DNA of 18,478 bases, taken from positions 1 through 18,478 of the forward strand of contig CAZGCB010000051.1 of assembly GCA_964524065.1 (NCBI GenBank), given 5' to 3'. A model generated the notes under the pieces. That model had not been told where the DNA came from and did not search any database. It was given only the letters and a program-made list of their open reading frames with translations. Position 1 is the first letter of the stretch. Every line of letters starts with the position of its first letter. Below are positions 13,337-18,478 of the stretch, in pieces. Both the position numbers and the translations under genes were made by a program. Origin of the DNA: CAZADA01 sp964524065. Lineage in GTDB: Bacteria > Pseudomonadota > Alphaproteobacteria > Caulobacterales > Maricaulaceae.

Positions 13337-15724
13337 CTAAAACGTCATGCGCGCCGCCACGCCCAGCGTGCGTGGGCTGGAGCGGAAAGTGTTGTAGCCG
13401 ATAAAGCCGAAGCCGGAGACGGCGTAGTCTTCGTCGAGCAAATTGCGTCCCCAGACGCTCAGCTCCATCCCCTTGGCGTCTAAGCCTAGTCCGGCTTCGG
13501 CGTCGAGGGTGGTGTAGCCATCCTGGCTGCGCTCCTCCAAGCCTTCGGCGTCGAGGAAAAACGCGCTGCGATATTTGGCCTGCGCGCTGGCGAAGCCGGT
13601 CATGTCGGCGCTGAGCGGGCGTTCATGACGCACGGCCAGTGTGGCGCTCACCTCCGAGGCGAAGGGCAGCGGGTTGCCGTCAAAACTCTCCGCATTGCCA
13701 CCGGCGTCGCTGGTTTGCTGAATTTCGGTATCGAGCAAAGTGAGGCCCGCGGCGATGTCCCAGCGTGCATTGGGCGTCCAGCGGGCGTCGGCTTCGAGGC
13801 CATAGACGGTGGCTTCATCCAAATTCGCGAGGGAATTGCTGGTGATGGAGGTTCCGTCCGGCAGGGGGAAATTCACGAAAATCCGCGCTTGGGGGGCCTG
13901 ATAATCCTGGAAGAAAGCGGCTGCGGAGACGGACAGACTTGGGTGGGGCGTCGCCTTCAGGCCGATTTCATAGGCGGTGACCGTTTCAGCCTCGAACAAG
14001 CCCTCATCTTGGAAATGGGTGGCGTTGTTTTGCACCTCGCCATTAAAGCCGCCGCTCTTATAGCCATTGCCGATGGAGGCGTAGGCGCGCGTCGTGTCCG
14101 TGAGGGCGAAACTGAGGGCGGCGCGACCGGTGAGGCGGTTCTCGTCAATGCGGTTCTCGCCTTGGGCCGGGCCGACGCCGTCGCGATTGTTCAGCGCAAT
14201 GGTTCCATCATCGAAAATGTGCCGGCCGGTTCCTGAGCCTTCAATGCCTTCATAGGTGTAGCGCCCGCCGACATTCAGGCTCAGCCGCGGCGTGAGATCG
14301 ACGCTGGCGTCGAAGAAGGGCGCGACGGTGACCCGATCCTGATCGATTTGGGTCAGCAGCGTGGTGGCCACGCCGTCTGAAGCGGGATCGGGGCCCACGC
14401 GGCCCGGCGCACCGACATAGCGACAGGTTCCCAGCAAGGTCTGGGGATCCAATTGGCCGCACCAAATCAGATAATCCTGCTGGAAGGTTTCGCTGGCGGC
14501 CATCAAACCGATCAGGATATGGCCTTTGTCCAGCGCGCGATCGAGCCGGAATTCCTGACTCAGCTGCCCATAATCGCGATCATAAGCGAGATTGGCGTTC
14601 AGCGTCGGATCGCCAAAGGGCGCCGGGGTTCCGTCAAAATCAAAGCCATAGCTTTGCGCGTAGCCCTCAAAGGCGGTGAGGCTGAAGCCCGTCCAGTCGC
14701 CCCAGCGCCACGCGCCTTCCACGGACGCGCCGTAAAAGGCGCTGTCGGTGTCGCGCACGCCGTCACCTTCGGTGGATATGTCGAAATCACCGACATCGAG
14801 GCTGGTGTTGCGGGGCGTGGGGTTGACGCCATTGTCCTCAGCGTAATGGGCGCGGAACAGCCAGTCGCCGCCAGCCTCCGGCGTCCAGCCCAGCGAGACG
14901 CGCAGGCCGAACTCGTCGCGTTCGCCGCCCGCGGCGTCGGGCCCGGCGGGGATGTCCGGATTGGTCTGGACATTGTCCAGTGTTGAGTCTTGGCGCAGAT
15001 AGCGTCCGGCGACACGGGCATGCAGCGTGTCCGACAGGGACGCGCCGAGCGCGCCGGTGAGATCCACGCGCCCGAACTCACCGAGGCTGGCGGCCAGATA
15101 AGAGGTTTGATCCGCATCGGGACGGCGGGTGAGAACATTGATCGCGCCGGAGGAGGCGTTGCGCCCATAGAGCACGCCTTGCGGCCCTTTCAGCACCTCC
15201 ACCCGATCGAGATCATAGGTGAGAAAACCCGTCTGCACATTGGTGGCGAGGAACACCCCGTCCACATGCACCGCCGCGCCGGAGGGGGTGAGGGCCTGGT
15301 GATCGACCGCGCCGATGCCGCGAATCTGAAAGGCGATCTGATTGCCATTGGCCACGGCCGCCTGCACGCCGGTCAGACGCTCAATGATCGTCTCCGCGCC
15401 ATCAAAGCGCTCTGCGCCGTCTAACAACACGCCGGACAAAACCTGGACGCTCACCGGCAGTTCGCTCACGGGAGCGGCGCGCTTGGCGGCGGTGATGGTG
15501 ATAATCTCCGTCGGCGCCAGCGGCGCATCAAGAACGCGCGCCTCGCCCTCGGGCGTCTGGGCGCCCTCTTGGGCCGCGGCGTCGAGCGCCAGGCCCAGCG
15601 CCGCCGCAAAGCCGCCCGCCAACACGGCCCAGCGCCGCACAGGGGCCGCTTCAGTGGCGATGGGCCGCGGCTCGCTTTGAAACCGCCCATCCCGTTTCCG
15701 CTCGCCTTGTCCCTCATGCTGCAT
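13337..15724 (-). CDS. TonB-dependent outer-membrane receptor
   Basis: 795 residues. A Sec signal core (WAVLAGGFAAALGLALDAAA, 32-51) lies after about 30 hydrophilic residues, an unusually long n-region; cleavage is likely after Ala51. A TonB-box-like TEIITITAAKR (72-82) is followed by the plug domain with QIRGIG (133-138) and DRVEVLKGPQGVLYGRNASS (173-192). The remainder is a 22-strand-type barrel ending in the aromatic VAARMTF. Two Cys (about 422 and 434) sit together in one probable extracellular loop. It takes up a large ligand using the proton-motive force via TonB-ExbBD. It resembles the broad alphaproteobacterial group of siderophore, vitamin or carbohydrate receptors; nearby genes give no clue to the ligand. 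ATG at 15724 preferred over the adjacent GTG at 15727. Confidence 0.95.
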   Translation of the reverse strand: MQHEGQGERKRDGRFQSEPRPIATEAAPVRRWAVLAGGFAAALGLALDAAAQEGAQTPEGEARVLDAPLAPTEIITITAAKRAAPVSELPVSVQVLSGVLLDGAERFDGAETIIERLTGVQAAVANGNQIAFQIRGIGAVDHQALTPSGAAVHVDGVFLATNVQTGFLTYDLDRVEVLKGPQGVLYGRNASSGAINVLTRRPDADQTSYLAASLGEFGRVDLTGALGASLSDTLHARVAGRYLRQDSTLDNVQTNPDIPAGPDAAGGERDEFGLRVSLGWTPEAGGDWLFRAHYAEDNGVNPTPRNTSLDVGDFDISTEGDGVRDTDSAFYGASVEGAWRWGDWTGFSLTAFEGYAQSYGFDFDGTPAPFGDPTLNANLAYDRDYGQLSQEFRLDRALDKGHILIGLMAASETFQQDYLIWCGQLDPQTLLGTCRYVGAPGRVGPDPASDGVATTLLTQIDQDRVTVAPFFDASVDLTPRLSLNVGGRYTYEGIEGSGTGRHIFDDGTIALNNRDGVGPAQGENRIDENRLTGRAALSFALTDTTRAYASIGNGYKSGGFNGEVQNNATHFQDEGLFEAETVTAYEIGLKATPHPSLSVSAAAFFQDYQAPQARIFVNFPLPDGTSITSNSLANLDEATVYGLEADARWTPNARWDIAAGLTLLDTEIQQTSDAGGNAESFDGNPLPFASEVSATLAVRHERPLSADMTGFASAQAKYRSAFFLDAEGLEERSQDGYTTLDAEAGLGLDAKGMELSVWGRNLLDEDYAVSGFGFIGYNTFRSSPRTLGVAARMTF

Positions 15725-15879
15725 CACGCCACGCCCTTACGCTGTCCCCACACCGCGACACGCCGCCGCAACGCTGAATTTGGTCAGTGCGCGGCCTACC
15801 CCGTCGCTTGGATCAAAGCGAGCGGCGATGTGAGTCGCGGTTGCGGTGTCCTGTGGCGCTGGAGTGGCGCTGCACACAG

Positions 15880-15909
15880 AAAACCGCCCAGCGCACAGGC
15901 TGGGCGGTT
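15880..15909 (-). terminator. fba: Intrinsic terminator of fba
   Basis: On the minus strand, AACCGCCCAGC, a 6-base loop, and GCTGGGCGGTT form a perfect 11-bp stem whose descending arm runs into TTTTCTGTG. The stem begins 30 bases after the fba stop codon. This is the clearest rho-independent terminator in the window and marks the end of the pgk-fba transcript. It also separates this transcript from the TonB receptor gene downstream. Confidence 0.85.
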
Positions 15910-15938
15910 CATCGCATAGCCGTTGGCGGGCGGTGCGC

Positions 15939-16979
15939 CTACGCCGCTTCTGTTTCCAGTTGCGGCGTCCATTCGGCGGTGGCCGCGAGGCCGTTCATCC
16001 GCGCGCGGTGGAAGAAGGCGGCTTGTGCGCCCGGCACATTCTCCGCCTTGCCGCTCCAGGCTTTGAGCGGCGCGGCTTGCAGCGCACGGCCATAGGAGAA
16101 GGTGAGCGCCCATGGCAGCGGGCCTTGCGCGTTCATGGCGTTGAGGTGGGCGGTGGCGTTTTCGTCGCTCTGACCGCCGGAGAGGAAGGCGATGCTCGGC
16201 ACGGCGGAGGGGCAGCAGGCCTTCAGGCATTTCAGCGTGGCTTCCGCCACTTCCTCAACAGAGGCCTGTTTCGGCGAGAGTTTGCCCGGCACGATCATGT
16301 TCGGCTTCAGCACCGCGCCTTCCAACGCGACGCCGGCGTAGTAAAGCTGCTGGAACACTTCCTTCAGCGTCCATTCGGTGACAGCGTAGCACGTGTCGAT
16401 GTCGTGATCGCCATCCATCAGGACTTCCGGTTCCACGATGGGGACGATGTTGGCCTCCTGGCACAGCTTGGCGTAGCGGGCCAAGGCGTGGGCGTTGGCG
16501 TTGATGCAGTCATGGGACGGCATGACGCCGGTCGCGTCGCTGCGGGCGATGTTGATCACCGCGCGCCATTTCGCAAAGCGGGCGCCGAGTTGGTAATACT
16601 CCGCCAAGCGTTCGCGCAGGCCGTCCAGGCCCTCGGTCACCGTCTCACCCGGACGGCCGGCGAGGGGCTTGGCGCCCATATCGACCTTGATGCCCGGGAT
16701 GGAGCCGGCGGCTTCGATCAGCTTCACCAACGGCGTGCCGTCGGCCGCGTTTTGGCGCAGGGTTTCGTCAAACAAGATCACGCCGGAGATGTGGTTCTTC
16801 ATGGCGTCATTGGCGCGAAACAGCATCTCGCGATAGTCGCGGCGATTATCCTCGGTGGACTCCACACCAATGCTGTCAAAGCGCTTTTTGATGGTGCCGG
16901 TGCTTTCATCGGCCGCCAAAATGCCTTTGCCGCGCGCGCCCATGCGCACCGCCACATCATTCAATTGTGCGAGATCCAT
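15939..16979 (-). CDS. fba: Fructose-bisphosphate aldolase, class I
   Basis: 346 residues. Reversibly splits fructose 1,6-bisphosphate into dihydroxyacetone phosphate and glyceraldehyde 3-phosphate through a Schiff base, without metal. Signatures: GILAADESTGT (19-29), FAKWRAV with Lys137, IVEPEVL with Glu183/Glu185, and EGAVLKPNMI with the Schiff-base Lys225; SGGQSDENATAHLNAM (267-282) also matches class I enzymes. The C-terminus does not end in the Tyr of animal aldolases. Two adjacent ATGs are possible; I prefer 16979 because GGAGG is 5 nt before it but only 2 nt before the one at 16982. It follows pgk on the same strand after 150 bases and ends in a strong terminator. Confidence 0.96.
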   Translation of the reverse strand: MDLAQLNDVAVRMGARGKGILAADESTGTIKKRFDSIGVESTEDNRRDYREMLFRANDAMKNHISGVILFDETLRQNAADGTPLVKLIEAAGSIPGIKVDMGAKPLAGRPGETVTEGLDGLRERLAEYYQLGARFAKWRAVINIARSDATGVMPSHDCINANAHALARYAKLCQEANIVPIVEPEVLMDGDHDIDTCYAVTEWTLKEVFQQLYYAGVALEGAVLKPNMIVPGKLSPKQASVEEVAEATLKCLKACCPSAVPSIAFLSGGQSDENATAHLNAMNAQGPLPWALTFSYGRALQAAPLKAWSGKAENVPGAQAAFFHRARMNGLAATAEWTPQLETEAA

Positions 16980-17025
16980 CATCCCCTCCGGCAGAGTGTG
17001 AGCATCGTTAGTGCATACTGCGAAC

Positions 17026-17055
17026 CGCCGCGCCCGTCACGGGGGTGACGCGGCG
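17026..17055 (-). other. Imperfect hairpin in the pgk-fba intergenic region
   Basis: CGCCGC (17026-17031) pairs with GCGGCG (17050-17055), and GTCAC (17036-17040) pairs with GTGAC (17045-17049), with a 4-base bulge on one side and a 4-base loop. It lies between the pgk stop and the fba start. It could reduce read-through or stabilise one mRNA part; no U-run follows, so a full terminator is unlikely. Confidence 0.35.
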
Positions 17056-17129
17056 TCTGCGGCGTTACGAAGCAAGGGCGGCGCCAAGCGGCGGCGTGAC
17101 GCTTGCGGCCTGACGCCCGCCATCGCGCC

Positions 17130-18347
17130 TCAGGCCCGCAGGGCGTCCACGCCGGGCAAGGCGCGGCCTTCCATCCACTCCAAAAACGCGCCGCCGGCTG
17201 TGGAGATGAAGGTGAAGTCCTCCGCCGCGCCGGCGAGGTTCAGGGCGGCCACCGTGTCGCCGCCGCCCCCGACGGACACAAGGCCCGCTTCGCGCGAACG
17301 CTTGGCGGCGTATTGGGCGGCCTCCACCGTGGCGGTGTCGAAGGGCGGCGTCTCAAACGCGCCCAACGGGCCATTCCACACCAGCGTCTTGGCGCTTTCA
17401 ATGGCGGCGGCCAGCGCATCGACACTGTCCGGCCCGATATCGAGGATCATCTCGCCAGGCTGAATGTGGTCCACCGGGCGCACGCGATGCTCCGCATGGG
17501 CTTTAAAATCGGTCGCCACGACGCCATCGACGGGCAGCAGCAGCTGGCAGCCGGCCTCCTGGCAGGCGGCCTCGATGGCCCGCGCGCTGTCATGCAAATC
17601 CGATTCCTGCAGGGATTTGCCAATATCCAGGCCGCGCGCCGCGAGGAAGGTGTTGGCCATGCCGCCGCCGACGGCGAGCACGTCAGCCTTGGAGGCCAGG
17701 TTCTTCAACACATCCAGCTTGGTGGAGACTTTGGCGCCGCCCACCACAGCGACGACGGGACGCTGAGGCGCGCCCAGCGCTTGGGCGAGATAGTCCAACT
17801 CCCGCGCCATGGCGAGGCCGGCATAAGACGGCAGATGCTGCGCCACGCCGGCGGTGGAGCCATGGGCCCGGTGCGCGGCGGAAAATGCGTCGTTGACATA
17901 GACATCCGCCAAGGCCGCCAGGGCTTCAGCGAAGGCGGGATCATTCTTCTCCTCGCCGGCATGGAAGCGCGTGTTCTCCAGCAGTAGCACGCCGCCGGCG
18001 GGCAGGGCGTCCACCGCCGCTTGGGCGTCCGGGCCGATGCAGTCCGGCGCAAAGGCGACGCTTGCGCCGAGCACGCCCTCCAGCGCTGGAGCGACGGGGG
18101 CGAGGCTCATTTCCGACTTGCGTTCGCCTTTGGGACGGCCGAAATGCGCCGCCAGCACCGTCTTCGCCCCCGCCGCCCGCAAATGCGCGATGGTGGGCAG
18201 GGCGGAGCGCAGGCGGGTGTCGTCGCTCACCTGGCCGGCCGCGTCCATAGGGACGTTGAAATCCACCCGCACCAGCACGGTTTTGCCGGCGATATCGGCG
18301 TCTTCCAGGCGGCGAATGGGGCGGGCGGCGGTCAGCGTGTCGGTCAT
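17130..18347 (-). CDS. pgk: Phosphoglycerate kinase
   Basis: 405 residues, the usual size. Transfers phosphate between 1,3-bisphosphoglycerate and ADP. All hallmark motifs are present: VRVDFNVP (26-33), HFGRPKG (68-74), LLENTRF (122-128), AHRAHGS (158-164), GGAKVSTK (203-210), NGPLGAFE (325-332), GGGGDT (360-365) and STAGGAFLEWMEG (382-394). It acts in the cytosol in glycolysis and gluconeogenesis. The ATG at 18347 has AAGG 9 nt upstream. It is followed by fba; gap genes often precede pgk in relatives, but the 131 bases upstream that remain in the window show no gap C-terminus. Confidence 0.97.
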   Translation of the reverse strand: MTDTLTAARPIRRLEDADIAGKTVLVRVDFNVPMDAAGQVSDDTRLRSALPTIAHLRAAGAKTVLAAHFGRPKGERKSEMSLAPVAPALEGVLGASVAFAPDCIGPDAQAAVDALPAGGVLLLENTRFHAGEEKNDPAFAEALAALADVYVNDAFSAAHRAHGSTAGVAQHLPSYAGLAMARELDYLAQALGAPQRPVVAVVGGAKVSTKLDVLKNLASKADVLAVGGGMANTFLAARGLDIGKSLQESDLHDSARAIEAACQEAGCQLLLPVDGVVATDFKAHAEHRVRPVDHIQPGEMILDIGPDSVDALAAAIESAKTLVWNGPLGAFETPPFDTATVEAAQYAAKRSREAGLVSVGGGGDTVAALNLAGAAEDFTFISTAGGAFLEWMEGRALPGVDALRA

Positions 18348-18478
18348 GGCCGGGACCTTTCATGGGCAGGCGCGATGGTGAAGCTCAGTCAGCGCTCAAC
18401 GGGGTGAGACAGCTTGCTGCGAAATGCAAGCCCTGGGCCGGGGCGTCACTCGACGCCCTCGCAGCCGGCGTTGCGCAT

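Noticed and set aside
15846..17048. A 400-codon plus-strand frame opposite fba
   Set aside because: His/Arg/Gly-rich, no motif, and crosses the fba terminator hairpin; a shadow of the aldolase gene.
18446..18478. Minus-strand frame at the right edge ending in TGA (reads MRNAGCEGVE)
   Set aside because: Could be the tail of an upstream gene, but only 10 residues are visible and they do not match the expected gap C-terminus.

Overview
The window is GC-rich, gene-dense chromosomal DNA of an alphaproteobacterium, most likely from the Caulobacterales/Maricaulales/Hyphomonadaceae side of the class. The evidence is the combination of a DUF1013 gene (TrcR), a DUF1465 gene (RcdA), a DUF1192 gene, divergent rpsU and COQ9-family genes, paired DUF465 (YdcH) genes, class I fructose-bisphosphate aldolase next to pgk, and GANTC sites (the CcrM target) in intergenic DNA. 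Species cannot be fixed from this. I see no tRNA, rRNA, CRISPR array, insertion sequence, integrase or phage gene. No gap between genes exceeds about 220 bases.

Layout. Positions 1-4094 (+): the 3' end of pntB (transhydrogenase), a small three-helix membrane protein, a lipoprotein-type alpha/beta hydrolase, and an ATPase plus permease pair of a NatA/NatB-like ABC exporter. 4143-5179: rpsU (-) divergent from a COQ9-family ubiquinone biosynthesis gene (+). 5367-7257 (-): a lone excisionase-type HTH protein, then purK and purE, which overlap by 4 nt. 7477-8157 (+): a small cytosolic diguanylate cyclase. 8222-8722: two divergent DUF465 genes. 8909-9712 (+): a short-chain dehydrogenase. 9758-10486 (-): trcR. 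10699-11340 (+): a glutathione S-transferase-like protein. 11368-12336 (-): a PIG3-type quinone oxidoreductase. 12499-13324 (+): DUF1192 and rcdA. 13337-15724 (-): a TonB-dependent receptor. 15939-18347 (-): fba and pgk, with a clear intrinsic terminator after fba.

How the genes work together. Most are housekeeping genes: lower glycolysis (pgk, fba), the carboxylation step of purine synthesis (purE, purK), redox and quinone metabolism (pntB, COQ9, qor) and translation (rpsU). The thematic link is cell-cycle control. TrcR (RNA-polymerase-associated) and RcdA (ClpXP adaptor for CtrA turnover) lie 2.3 kb apart, and a diguanylate cyclase with intact active and inhibitory sites lies 1.6 kb beyond trcR. 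c-di-GMP feeds into RcdA-dependent proteolysis in Caulobacter.

The most unusual observation is the start of rpsU. The S21 reading frame is intact and has a perfect AGGAGG 7 nt upstream, but the codon in the start position is ATC, and no ATG, GTG or TTG exists in frame between it and the upstream stop. I found no convincing new defence or mobile system; the window is largely ordinary core genome.
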